This document shows positions 1 to 7,482 of a stretch of DNA of 64,000 nucleotides, piece by piece. The notes under the pieces were generated by a model that did no database searches, was not told the origin of the DNA, and saw only the letters and a list, made by a program, of their open reading frames with translations. Source of the DNA: Amycolatopsis sp. FBCC-B4732 (lineage in GTDB: Bacteria > Actinomycetota > Actinomycetes > Mycobacteriales > Pseudonocardiaceae); NCBI RefSeq assembly GCF_023008405.1, contig NZ_CP095376.1, positions 8,970,501-9,034,500 on the forward strand. Direction: 5' to 3'. The number at the start of each line of letters is the position of its first letter. Within the stretch, counting starts at the first letter, position 1. The translations under genes and the position numbers were made by a program.

Positions 1-719
1 CGGTGCGGCACGCGGTTTCGGCCGGGGAACCGCTGCCCGCGTCGCTGTTCGAACGCTTCCGCGCGCGCTTCGGGCTGGAGATCCTCGACGGCATCGGGTC
101 GACCGAGGCTCTGCACATCTTCCTGTCGAACCGGCCTGGCTCGGTGCGGCCGGGCAGCACCGGCGTCGCCGTACCCGGGTACTCCGTGCAGATCCGCGAC
201 GAAGCGGGCGCGGTGGTCGACGGGCACGGGCAGCCGGGCGAACTGTTCGTCGCCGGGCCGTCGACGGCGACCGGGTACTGGGCCCGCTACGACGCGACGA
301 AGCTCGTCTTCCAGGGCGAATGGCTGCGGACCGGCGACAGCTACGTCCGCAACGAGGACGGCACGTACACCTGCCTCGGCCGGTTCGGGGACATGCTGAA
401 GGCGGGCGGGATCTGGGTGTCACCGTCCGAAGTGGAGGAACGGCTGCGGCAGCACCCGGCGGTGGCGGAGGTCGCCGTCGTCGCCGCGCCGGACGCCGAC
501 GGCCTCGACAAGCCGGTCGCGTGCGTGGTGGCCGCGCCCGGCTTCGCGGTGGACCAGGCGGAACTGATCGACTTCTGCCGCGAGGGGCTCGCGGCGTTCA
601 AGCGGCCGCGCGGGGTGGTCGAGCTGGCCGAACTGCCGAAGACGGCGACCGGAAAGATCCGCCGCAACGTGATCCGCGAGCAGGTCCGCGACGTCCTGCG
701 GGTGGTGCCCAGTCCGTGA
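1..719 (+). CDS. Benzoate-CoA ligase family AMP-binding enzyme (3' part)
   Basis: Adenylate-forming acid-CoA ligase, C-terminal 238 residues only; the reading frame is open through the left edge, so the start lies outside. Visible motifs are DGIGSTE (the G-x-x-x-TE adenylate-binding core), LRTGDSY (the TGD motif whose Asp contacts the ribose), the hinge LGRFGDMLKAGG and the catalytic-lysine tail PKTATGKIRRN. The run DGIGSTEALHIFLSN is typical of benzoate/4-hydroxybenzoate-CoA ligases, which activate an aromatic acid as acyl-AMP and then as CoA thioester. The stop overlaps the next gene's GTG by 4 bp, so the two are probably translationally coupled and act on the same aromatic substrate. The exact substrate cannot be read from this fragment. 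Confidence 0.85.
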   Translation, partial: VRHAVSAGEPLPASLFERFRARFGLEILDGIGSTEALHIFLSNRPGSVRPGSTGVAVPGYSVQIRDEAGAVVDGHGQPGELFVAGPSTATGYWARYDATKLVFQGEWLRTGDSYVRNEDGTYTCLGRFGDMLKAGGIWVSPSEVEERLRQHPAVAEVAVVAAPDADGLDKPVACVVAAPGFAVDQAELIDFCREGLAAFKRPRGVVELAELPKTATGKIRRNVIREQVRDVLRVVPSP

Positions 720-1570
720 TCGACGGGTACTTCGTGGTGGACGCGCACGTCCACACGCCGCGGCTGCCGACGCTGAAACCCGCCTGGCTGCAGTGGGCGC
801 ACGACTTCGCGGGCTCGTACCCGTGGCGGTCGGTGTACGACGCCGAAGGGACGGTGATCCCGGCGGCGATGGACGAATTGATGGACTCCGAAGGCGTCGA
901 CCGGGTGCTGCTGTTCTGCGAGTACAGCCCACGCGCGACCGGGATTCAGCCCATCGAGGACAACCTGCCGCTGGTCGAGCACAACCCGGCCCGGTTCCGG
1001 CTGGTGGCCAACGTCAACCCGTACCTGCACCACCCCGCGGTGGCCGAGGTCGAGCGGCAGCTGGACCTGGGCGCGGTGGCGCTGAAGATCCACCCGGTGC
1101 ACGGCGCGTTTTCGCCGGCGGATAAGGAGCTGTACCCGGTTTACCAGCGGTGCGCCGAGCGCGGGGTGCCGGTGATCTTCCACTCCGGGACGTCGAGCTT
1201 CCCGGGTTCCCGCGCCAGTTTCGGGAACCCGGAGCTGCTGTCCGATGTGGTCGAGGACTTCCCTTCGCTGCAGTTCGTCTTCGCCCACGGCGGCCGCGGG
1301 TGGTGGTACGACGTGGCCGCGTTCCTGGCGCTGGCCCGCGACAACGTCTGGCTCGACCTCGCCGGGCTACCGCCGAAGAAGCTGACGGAGTACTACCAGC
1401 GCTTCGACTTCACGCGGCTGGCCGGGAAGTTCGTCTTCGGGACGGACTGGCCCGGCGTGCCGTCGGTGGCGAAGAACGTGCGCACGCTGATCGGGCTCGG
1501 TCTTCCGGAGGACGTGCTGACCGGGGTCCTGTCGGGCAACGCGGTCAAGCTGATGCCGGGCCTAGCCTAG
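716..1570 (+). CDS. Amidohydrolase family 2 protein
   Basis: Metal-dependent hydrolase/decarboxylase of the amidohydrolase-2 (TIM-barrel) superfamily, 284 aa. It shows the N-terminal HxH metal site in VDAHVHTP, then KIHPVHG, IFHSGT, FAHGG and the C-terminal metal/catalytic Asp in FGTDWP. The GTG at 716 sits in a GTGA overlap with the upstream ligase stop; a longer upstream extension would run through the ligase gene out of frame. Members include aromatic-acid decarboxylases and ring-fission-product hydrolases, which fits the ligase neighbour, but the substrate is inferred. The last 9 bp overlap the convergent VOC gene. Confidence 0.85.
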   Translation: MIDGYFVVDAHVHTPRLPTLKPAWLQWAHDFAGSYPWRSVYDAEGTVIPAAMDELMDSEGVDRVLLFCEYSPRATGIQPIEDNLPLVEHNPARFRLVANVNPYLHHPAVAEVERQLDLGAVALKIHPVHGAFSPADKELYPVYQRCAERGVPVIFHSGTSSFPGSRASFGNPELLSDVVEDFPSLQFVFAHGGRGWWYDVAAFLALARDNVWLDLAGLPPKKLTEYYQRFDFTRLAGKFVFGTDWPGVPSVAKNVRTLIGLGLPEDVLTGVLSGNAVKLMPGLA

Positions 1571-1942
1571 AACCTGGTGCAGGCACAGCACGTTGCCCTC
1601 GGAGTCGTTGAACCACGCGGCCCGCTCGGTGCCCAGCTCCGCGATGTGGGCCACGGTCTTCAGGCCCTCCAGCTCGAAGTCCTGGAAGCGCACGCCGCGG
1701 CTCTCCAGGGTCTCGATCTCGCCTTCGAGGTCGGCGACTTCGAAGCTCAGCGCCGTGTTCTCGCTCTGCGCACCCGCCGGCATGGCGCGGAGGCCGATCG
1801 AGCCCGCGCCCGCCTCGAAGTACAGCGTTCCGTCTTCGCCCTTCCCCAGCTGCTTCAAGCCCAGGGAGTCCGCGTAGAAGTGGCCGGCGCGTTCGCTGTC
1901 GGTCACCGGGAGCATCGTCGTGATCGTCGATTCGGTCAGCAT
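1562..1942 (-). CDS. VOC (glyoxalase/bleomycin-resistance) family protein
   Basis: 126-aa single-domain vicinal-oxygen-chelate protein. The beta-alpha-beta-beta-beta pattern is visible: TMLPVTDSERAGHFYADSLGL at the N-terminus and WFNDSEGNVLCLHQ at the C-terminus, where the last-strand acidic position is LCLHQ rather than the usual LxE. The ATG at 1942 starts directly before the first VOC strand; a longer frame to 2053 would overlap the neighbouring MarR gene and adds a basic, non-conserved leader, so it was not used. Such small VOC proteins are lyases, dioxygenases or binding/resistance proteins; the ligand is unknown. It lies just downstream of the MarR gene on the same strand and could be co-transcribed with it. 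Confidence 0.75.
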   Translation of the reverse strand: MLTESTITTMLPVTDSERAGHFYADSLGLKQLGKGEDGTLYFEAGAGSIGLRAMPAGAQSENTALSFEVADLEGEIETLESRGVRFQDFELEGLKTVAHIAELGTERAAWFNDSEGNVLCLHQVLG

Positions 1943-1988
1943 CCGTCCATGGTGCGCCGTCGCGCGCACCGCCGTGACCTCGACTTTT

Positions 1989-2447
1989 TCAACGATCGGT
2001 GTTGAACGCGCGCAGTGTCCGCATCGCTTCCGCGAGTGCCGGGGCGTCGTCACCGAGCGGGGTCAGCACGATGCGCCGCAGGATGTCGGCCGCGGCCTCG
2101 CGGGCCTTGCCCGCCACTTCGAGGCCGTGCTCGGTCAGGGACGCGAAGGTGACGCGGCGGTCGTCCGGGCTCGGGATCCGGCAGATCAGGTCCGCCGCCA
2201 CCAGGCGGTCGGCCACCTTCGTGAACCCGCCGCTGGACAGCGCGGCTTCGGTCGCCAGCTTCGTCATCGGCATCCGGTGCTCGGGCGAGCGGACCAGCCG
2301 CAGCAGGATGTCGAACGACGCCGGCGCGAGCCCGAACCGGTCGGCGATCTCGCCCATGAGCTTGTCCTGCGTGGCGAGGTAGCCCTCGATGACCAGGCCC
2401 CACCAGGTGACGATCTCGTCGTCGTCGGTCGCTTCCACGGTCGCCAC
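1989..2447 (-). CDS. MarR-family repressor (MhqR-like by context)
   Basis: 152-aa winged-helix regulator. The core is visible: FDILLRLVRSPEHRMPMTKLATEAALSSGGFTKVADRL (helix-turn-helix with recognition helix SSGGFTKVADRL) followed by the wing with the family DDRR motif, SPDDRRVTFASLTEHG. GTG 2447 lies 4 nt after a GAGG; GTG 2438 is an alternative. It is divergent from a ring-cleaving dioxygenase and an esterase, the gene pair that MhqR controls in Bacillus subtilis in response to quinones. It therefore probably represses that pair and itself from the palindrome in the shared promoter. Ligand and redox behaviour are not shown; I see no Cys-based sensor. Confidence 0.82.
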   Translation of the reverse strand: MATVEATDDDEIVTWWGLVIEGYLATQDKLMGEIADRFGLAPASFDILLRLVRSPEHRMPMTKLATEAALSSGGFTKVADRLVAADLICRIPSPDDRRVTFASLTEHGLEVAGKAREAAADILRRIVLTPLGDDAPALAEAMRTLRAFNTDR

Positions 2448-2462
2448 CTTACCTCGCCGGAA

Positions 2463-2497
2463 TATATCTTGCGCGCGAGAGGTTATCGGGATACCTT
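2463..2497 (+). promoter_or_regulatory. Divergent promoter with MarR operator
   Basis: A near-palindrome TCTTGCGCGCGAGA (2467-2480, 12 of 14 positions symmetric) overlaps a -35-like TTGCGC (2469-2474). A -10-like TACCTT follows at 2492-2497 with exactly 17 bp spacing, then GAGGAGG before the ATG at 2515. The geometry is that of a repressor blocking the -35 region of the dioxygenase operon. That the neighbouring MarR protein binds here is inferred from position and symmetry. Confidence 0.65.
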
Positions 2498-2514
2498 GAG
2501 CCGAGGAGGCAACC

Positions 2515-3477
2515 ATGTCGATCAAGACGTCCGGCCTGCACCACGTGACGGCCATCGGCGGCGACCCGCAGCGCAACGCGGACTTCTACCTGCGCACCCT
2601 GGGCCTGCGGCTGGTCAAGACGACGGTCAACTTCGACGACCCGGGCACCTACCACCTCTACTACGGCGACAGCTCGGGCAAGCCCGGCTCGCTGATGACG
2701 TTCTTCCCGTGGCCCGACGCGCCGAGCGGCCGCCACGGCACCGGCCAGGCGACGACCACGTCGTTCTCCGTGCCCGAAGCCTCGATCGGCTGGTGGAAGC
2801 AGCACCTGGGCGCCCAGAACGTCGAGACCGGCGAGGTTCGCAACGCCGACGGCGAGGAGACGCTGACCTTCCGCGACCCCGACGGCCTGAAGCTCGCCCT
2901 GGTCGCGCACCCGCAGGGCGATCCGCGCGACCCGTGGGACACCGAGCTCGTCCCCGCCGAGCACGCCGTCCGCGGCCTGCACTCGGTGACGCTCTCGGTG
3001 AACCAGGAGGACGCCACCGCGGGCATGCTCACCGACGGCCTCGGGCTCAGCTTCGCCAATCAGGAAAGCAATCGCCTGCGCTTCGCCGCCGGTGAAGGCG
3101 GGCCGGGCGCGCTGGTCGACGTCCTCGTGACGCCGGACGCGCCGCGCGGGCTGGTCGCCGCGGGCACCGTCCACCACGTGGCCTGGCGCGCCCCCGACGA
3201 AGAAACCCAGAAGACCTGGCGCGAAGAGCTGGTGGAACAGGGCGTGCACGTGACGTCCATTTTGGACCGCCAGTACTTCCGCTCGATCTACTTCCGCGAA
3301 CCGGGCGGGACGCTGCTGGAGGTCGCCACCGACGAGCCGGGCTTCGCGATCGACGAGCCGTTGCTGGAGCTCGGCCGCGCGCTCAAGCTGCCGCCGTGGC
3401 TGGAGCCGCGCCGCGAAGAGATCCAGCACATGCTGCCCAAGCTGAACCTCCCCGCCGAAAACAACCCGGAGCTGTGA
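2515..3477 (+). CDS. Ring-cleaving dioxygenase, VOC family (MhqO-like)
   Basis: 320-aa protein with two VOC modules (about residues 6-130 and 150-285). It matches the MhqO/YkcA-type glyoxalase family annotated as ring-cleaving dioxygenase. Metal-ligand candidates are in GLHHVTAIG at the start of module 1, RGLHSVTLSV at the start of module 2, VHHVAW, and the terminal EPGGTLLEVATD. A strong GAGGAGG precedes the ATG. In Bacillus the family removes quinone/catechol electrophiles under MhqR control. Here the stop overlaps the next gene's ATG (TGATG), giving a coupled dioxygenase-esterase operon divergent from a MarR repressor. Confidence 0.85.
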   Translation: MSIKTSGLHHVTAIGGDPQRNADFYLRTLGLRLVKTTVNFDDPGTYHLYYGDSSGKPGSLMTFFPWPDAPSGRHGTGQATTTSFSVPEASIGWWKQHLGAQNVETGEVRNADGEETLTFRDPDGLKLALVAHPQGDPRDPWDTELVPAEHAVRGLHSVTLSVNQEDATAGMLTDGLGLSFANQESNRLRFAAGEGGPGALVDVLVTPDAPRGLVAAGTVHHVAWRAPDEETQKTWREELVEQGVHVTSILDRQYFRSIYFREPGGTLLEVATDEPGFAIDEPLLELGRALKLPPWLEPRREEIQHMLPKLNLPAENNPEL

Positions 3478-4079
3478 TGACGCTGCGGCACAAGTACGTC
3501 GAAGGCGCCCCGGACGCGCCGGTGCTGCTCCTGCTGCACGGCACCGGCGGCGACCCGGACGACCTGCTCGGCCTGGCGCGCGAGCTCAGCCCGCGCTCCG
3601 CCGTGCTGGCCCCGGCCGGCACGGTGTCGGAGCACGGCGCCGCGCGCTGGTTCCGGCGGCTGGCCGAGGGCGTGTTCGACCACGAAGACGTCGTCAAGCG
3701 CGCGAATGAACTCGCCGACTTCGTGCTCGAAGCCGGGGCGGAGTACGGCTTCGGCGACCGGCGCGTGGTCGCGGTCGGCTTTTCGAACGGGGCCAACATC
3801 GCGGCGGCGGTCGTCCTGCTGCGGCCGGAAGTCGTGCGGGAGGCCGCGTTGTTCGCGTCGATGTCGCCGGTCCCGGAACCGCCGGACCTCGACCTCAGCG
3901 GCTCGCGCGTCTTCCTGGCCAACGGCGAACGCGACCCGATGGCGCCGCTGGCGTCGACCGAGGAGCTGATCCGGCTGCTGCGCGAGCGCGGTGCCGACGT
4001 CGTCACCCAGCGCCACGCCGGCGGCCACCAGATCACTGTGGACGGTGTCCGCGCGGCGGCCGGGTGGCTCGAGCGCTAG
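3477..4079 (+). CDS. Alpha/beta hydrolase, phospholipase/carboxylesterase type (MhqD-like)
   Basis: 200-aa serine hydrolase. It has the oxyanion-loop motif LLLLHGTGGD, the nucleophile elbow GFSNGA, the acidic residue in NGERDPM and the catalytic His in HAGGHQIT, all in the expected order. Length and motifs fit the MhqD/YvaK-like small carboxylesterase group. The ATG overlaps the upstream stop by one base (TGATG), so it is coupled to the ring-cleaving dioxygenase. The pair probably detoxifies hydroxyquinone-type compounds, the esterase acting on ring-fission or conjugate products. Cytoplasmic; no signal peptide. Confidence 0.83.
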   Translation: MTLRHKYVEGAPDAPVLLLLHGTGGDPDDLLGLARELSPRSAVLAPAGTVSEHGAARWFRRLAEGVFDHEDVVKRANELADFVLEAGAEYGFGDRRVVAVGFSNGANIAAAVVLLRPEVVREAALFASMSPVPEPPDLDLSGSRVFLANGERDPMAPLASTEELIRLLRERGADVVTQRHAGGHQITVDGVRAAAGWLER

Positions 4080-4110
4080 CGCTTTGTACGGAGTGTGTAC
4101 CGGTCCGCCC

Positions 4111-4116
4111 TACGAT
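4111..4116 (+). promoter_or_regulatory. -10 element of a probable leaderless transcript
   Basis: TACGAT lies 6 nt before the ATG at 4123 and there is no Shine-Dalgarno sequence. A TAnnnT hexamer 6-8 nt before the start codon is the usual actinobacterial leaderless arrangement, so the dipeptidase mRNA probably begins at or next to its ATG. Confidence 0.5.
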
Positions 4117-4122
4117 CGGGCG

Positions 4123-5262
4123 ATGACTAACGAGGCACTACAGCGTGCCGGCAAACTGCTGGACGCGGCCATCCTCGCCGACGGGCACAACGACCTGCCG
4201 TGGGAGCTGCGTGAGCACGGCGGGCCGAACCCGGTCGAGGCGGCCGCGTCGCTCGACCTGACCGTCCGGCAGCCGGCCCTGCACACCGACTTCCCGAAGC
4301 TCGCCGACGGGAAGCTCGGGATGCAGTTCTGGTCGGTCTACGTGCCGTGCGAGTTCGAAGGCCACAGTGCCGTGACCGCCGTCCTCGAGCAGATCGAGGT
4401 CGTGCACCAGCTCGCCGAGCGCTACCCCGACCGGCTCCGGCTGGTCGACACCGCGGACGAAGCCGAAGCCGCGTTCGCCGACGGCCGGATCGCGTCGCTG
4501 CTCGGCGCCGAGGGCGGGCACAGCATCGCCGAGTCGCTCGGCGTGCTGCGCATCCTGCGCCGGCTTGGCGTCCGCTACATGACGCTGACGCACAACTTCA
4601 ACACCACCTGGGCCGACTCGGGCACCGACGAACCGGCCCACGGCGGCCTCACCGAGTTCGGCCGCGACGTCGTGCGCGAGATGAACAAGATCGGGATGAT
4701 GGTCGACCTCTCCCACGTCGCGCCGTCGACGATGCGGGCGGCGATGGAGGTCAGCTCGGTCCCGGTGATCTTCAGCCACTCCTCGTGCACCGCGGTCAAC
4801 GACCACCCGCGCAACATCCCCGACGACGTCCTGGCGAAGCTGCCCGGCAACGGCGGCGTCGCGATGGTCACCTTCGTGCCGGCGTTCATCTCGCCGAAGG
4901 TCGCCGCGTGGGACCAGGAGCTGAAGGCCGCGATGGAAGCCGCGGGCCGGGAGTACCGGAACCTGACCCAGCGCGGCGAGTTCGTGAAGGAGTGGGACGG
5001 CCCGGCCAAGCCGAAGGCCACCGTCGACGACGTCGTCGCGCACGTCGAGCACGCCCGCGAGGTGGCCGGCGTCGACCACATCGGCCTCGGCGGCGACTAC
5101 GACGGCGTCGGCTCGCTGCCGGAGGGGCTGGAGGACACGTCCAAGTACCCGGTGTTGTTCGCCGCGCTGCTCGAGCGGGGGTGGAGTGAAGAAGACTGCG
5201 TGAAACTGGCCGGCAAGAACACCCTCCGCGTCCTGCGCGAGGTGGACGGCTTCGCCCGTTAG
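4123..5262 (+). CDS. Membrane dipeptidase (peptidase M19, renal dipeptidase family)
   Basis: 379-aa zinc dipeptidase of the amidohydrolase superfamily. Zinc ligands are recognisable: DGHNDLP (His22, Asp24), the bridging Glu in LLGAEGGHS, His in VDLSHV and in IFSHSSC, and the late Asp in GLGGDYDG. The family cleaves dipeptides, including D-residue and dehydro-dipeptides, and some actinobacterial members act on beta-lactam-like or microcystin-like substrates. No signal peptide is visible, so it is probably cytoplasmic in spite of the family name. Monocistronic, with a leaderless-type promoter immediately upstream. Confidence 0.9.
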   Translation: MTNEALQRAGKLLDAAILADGHNDLPWELREHGGPNPVEAAASLDLTVRQPALHTDFPKLADGKLGMQFWSVYVPCEFEGHSAVTAVLEQIEVVHQLAERYPDRLRLVDTADEAEAAFADGRIASLLGAEGGHSIAESLGVLRILRRLGVRYMTLTHNFNTTWADSGTDEPAHGGLTEFGRDVVREMNKIGMMVDLSHVAPSTMRAAMEVSSVPVIFSHSSCTAVNDHPRNIPDDVLAKLPGNGGVAMVTFVPAFISPKVAAWDQELKAAMEAAGREYRNLTQRGEFVKEWDGPAKPKATVDDVVAHVEHAREVAGVDHIGLGGDYDGVGSLPEGLEDTSKYPVLFAALLERGWSEEDCVKLAGKNTLRVLREVDGFAR

Positions 5263-5308
5263 GGGGTTTGAGGCGGCGCTTCCCGCGTGCCGGACGGACA
5301 CTGAGCAC

Positions 5309-5734
5309 ATGACGCACGCGCGCGGGGGCGCGGCCGACCGCCCCACCGGTCCCACCCACCACGACCTGCCCGGGAGCGAGGTGCCCGAAGGGGCCCTCGA
5401 GCCCGCCGAACTGCGCGCCGGCGACGTCCGGCCCGGCGCCGAGGAGGTCGCGCCGGTGCGCCCGGCGCCGTCGAGGCCCGCGAGCCCGAAGATCAAGCGC
5501 ACCCGGGTCAGCGGCACCTGGGTCGCGGTGATCGCCGGCCTGGCCGTGCTGATCGTGCTGCTGATCTTCATCCTGCAGAACCTGGACTCGGTGACCGTGC
5601 ACTTCTTCGGCGCCGAGGGCAGCCTGCCGCTGGCCATCGCGATGCTGTTTTCGGCCATCGGCGGCGCGGCGCTGGTCGCGCTGATCGGCGGCGCCCGGAT
5701 CATGCAGCTGCGAAAGCAGGCCCGCCGCCGCTGA
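5309..5734 (+). CDS. LapA-domain (DUF1049) membrane protein
   Basis: 141-aa protein. Residues 1-66 are a Pro/Glu-rich cytoplasmic segment, then TM1 (about 70-92, VAVIAGLAVLIVLLIFIL), a short loop QNLDSVTVHFFG typical of the LapA/YciS fold, TM2 (about 103-125) and a basic tail QLRKQARRR. Length and layout match small actinobacterial LapA-domain proteins. Role unknown; in enterobacteria LapA takes part in lipopolysaccharide assembly, which does not apply here. Its stop codon is the first base triplet of a large palindrome. Confidence 0.75.
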   Translation: MTHARGGAADRPTGPTHHDLPGSEVPEGALEPAELRAGDVRPGAEEVAPVRPAPSRPASPKIKRTRVSGTWVAVIAGLAVLIVLLIFILQNLDSVTVHFFGAEGSLPLAIAMLFSAIGGAALVALIGGARIMQLRKQARRR

Positions 5735-5796
5735 CGCGCACTTTCACGTGAAAGTGCGGCCCCCAGGTGCGCACTTTCACGTGAAAGTGCGCGTCA
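5732..5796. repeat. Composite double palindrome (CACTTTCACGTGAAAGTG element), convergent intergenic
   Basis: Two copies of the perfect palindrome GCACTTTCACGTGAAAGTGC (5738-5757 and 5771-5790) lie 33 bp apart around a CCCCCAGGTG spacer. The whole block is also a 26-bp inverted repeat whose ends, TGACGC and GCGTCA, are the stop codons of the flanking convergent genes. It can fold as one long hairpin or two small ones and probably serves as a bidirectional terminator. The same composite unit, with the same 33-bp period, occurs inside the SARP gene at 16331-16385. Confidence 0.9.
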
Positions 5797-6615
5797 GGTG
5801 ATGATGGATGTCATCGTCAGTATCTGGGCGCAAACGTTTTCGTCGCCGGTTGTGCGGACGCGGCCGGTGTCGGCGGGGGTGCGGGTGCAGAGCCGCCAGA
5901 ACGTGTCCAGGTCCGTCGTCACGGTGGCCAGCGGGGTGCGGGACGGCGGTGCGCCGCGGTCGAGGACCCAGCCGTCGCGCTCGCGGCGGGCGTGCCACTT
6001 GCCGGCGCCGGTGACCGTGTAACCGACCTGCTTGCCGACGCGGGCCTCGACGTCCCGCAGCGTGTGCGGCAGCGCGCGGACGAACGTGTCGGCGATCGGC
6101 TCGGCGTACTCGGCCTCCAGCGGCGTGTGTTCCAGCGCCTCGCGGATCTGCACGTGGTGGACCCAGAACTCCGAGTAGTCGCGGGCCGCGTCCAGCCAGC
6201 GCGGCGCCGGCTCGGCACCCGCCCAGCTCACCGGCTCACCGAGGACTTCGAGGTCGAGCTTCGCCCAGTACTCGGTGGTCTGGCCCATGAACTCGTACAT
6301 CATCGTGAGCAGGACGTCCGTCGAGAGCCGGCGGCAGGCGACGACCCACTCCTCGTTGATCCGGTCGACGAAGCGGGGGAAGGACTCACCCGCGCGGGGG
6401 CTTTCCGCGGTGTGCCCGTCGCGGCTCCGGGACAGCCGGCCGACCTTGTCTCCCAGCAGGTGGGCGGCGATGTCCTTGACCGTCCAGCCCGCGCACGGGG
6501 TCGGGCGCTCCCAGTCTTCCTCGGTCAGCGCGCCGAGCAGCGTCATCAGCGCCTGCTCTTCCTTCGAGAAGTACGGGAGGACGTCGATCGGCGGGCCCCA
6601 GCGCGTCGGACTCAT
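5794..6615 (-). CDS. TIGR03083-type maleylpyruvate isomerase/DinB-like protein
   Basis: 273-aa member of the mycothiol-dependent maleylpyruvate isomerase N-terminal (MDMPI/DinB) superfamily. It begins with the usual four-helix bundle and the conserved box LTEEDWERPTPCAGWTVKDIAAHLLGD; the His of AAHLLGD is the metal-ligand position. A second bundle His is in YSEFWVHHVQIREAL. These proteins are predicted metal- and mycothiol-dependent transferases or isomerases; the substrate here is unknown. The start is uncertain: a GGAGG lies 15 nt before ATG 6615 and only 3 nt before an in-frame TTG at 6627. The stop lies inside the convergent double palindrome. Confidence 0.75.
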   Translation of the reverse strand: MSPTRWGPPIDVLPYFSKEEQALMTLLGALTEEDWERPTPCAGWTVKDIAAHLLGDKVGRLSRSRDGHTAESPRAGESFPRFVDRINEEWVVACRRLSTDVLLTMMYEFMGQTTEYWAKLDLEVLGEPVSWAGAEPAPRWLDAARDYSEFWVHHVQIREALEHTPLEAEYAEPIADTFVRALPHTLRDVEARVGKQVGYTVTGAGKWHARRERDGWVLDRGAPPSRTPLATVTTDLDTFWRLCTRTPADTGRVRTTGDENVCAQILTMTSIIT

Positions 6616-6687
6616 GTGGGCATCCAAACACCTCCATTCGGCCTACCCACAGGTAGCATCAGCCCGTACGCAGAGGGGAGTGGCTTC

Positions 6688-7479
6688 GTGAACGCAGAGC
6701 GACCGAACGGCCGGGGCACCGGCGACGAGGTGGCCGACCTGGCCCGTCGCGCCGGTCAGCTGGCCGGCTGGGCCGCGCGCACCGGGTTCGCGCTCGGCCG
6801 CAAGCTCCCCGGCGTCGAGACCGCCGAACGCGGGGTCCGGCAGGTGGAGCGGCAGCTGCTGACCGAGCTGCGCCGCCGGCTCGACGAGGTCGACGACCCG
6901 TACCACGCGGCGCTGACGGCGGCGTCGGCGATGAACCGCCCCTCGGTGCCCGGGACGGTCGAGGCCACCGTGACGATCGTGCCCGCGCGCGACAACGCCG
7001 CCGAGCCGCTGCGCGCCGCGATGGCCGAGCTGCTCAACCACTCCATCGGCTTCGGCCGCGAGCGCGCCCGCGAGTACTTCTACGCGATCATCCTGCGCCA
7101 GCTGACCCCGGACGAGGCCCGCATCCTTTCCGCGTTGTCGGACGGCTCGCCGTTCCCCGCGGTCGACGTCGTCGAGCGCACCGGCATCGGCGGCACCGGC
7201 CGGGTCGCGCTGCGCAACGCGTCGACGGTCGGCAAGGCGGCCGGGGTGTCGCTGCCCGACCAGGTCCCCGGCTACGTGACGCGGCTGATCGGGCTGGGCC
7301 TGGTCGACCTCGACGAAGAGGTGCCGTCGCTGGAGACGCAGTACGAGATCCTGCTGACCGACGAGACCGTGCGCGACGCCGAGAAGCACGTCAAGCGCGC
7401 GAAGTTCGTCCGGCGGACGATCCACATCTCGCGCCTCGGCGCGCAGTTCTGGCAAGCCTGCGACCCGAGTCTCGGGTAG
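6688..7479 (+). CDS. Abi-alpha/DUF4393 family protein
   Basis: 263-aa protein. The GTG at 6688 follows GGGGAG at good spacing. The C-terminal half (about 115-250) has the DUF4393 pattern: LTPDEARILSALSDGSPFPAVDVV, a central PGYVTRLIGLGLVDLDEE segment, and YEILLTDETVRDAEKHVKRA. The family is named Abi-alpha after a phage abortive-infection protein, but most members are uncharacterised, so a defence role should not be assumed. Only 3 bp separate it from the DUF445 membrane protein gene, so the two form an operon. Confidence 0.7.
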   Translation: MNAERPNGRGTGDEVADLARRAGQLAGWAARTGFALGRKLPGVETAERGVRQVERQLLTELRRRLDEVDDPYHAALTAASAMNRPSVPGTVEATVTIVPARDNAAEPLRAAMAELLNHSIGFGRERAREYFYAIILRQLTPDEARILSALSDGSPFPAVDVVERTGIGGTGRVALRNASTVGKAAGVSLPDQVPGYVTRLIGLGLVDLDEEVPSLETQYEILLTDETVRDAEKHVKRAKFVRRTIHISRLGAQFWQACDPSLG

Positions 7480-7482
7480 CGC

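Noticed and set aside
6688..7479. Abi-alpha/DUF4393 gene as a phage-defence system
   Set aside because: The name comes from one phage-resistance member; neighbours are ordinary membrane proteins and there are no other defence genes.
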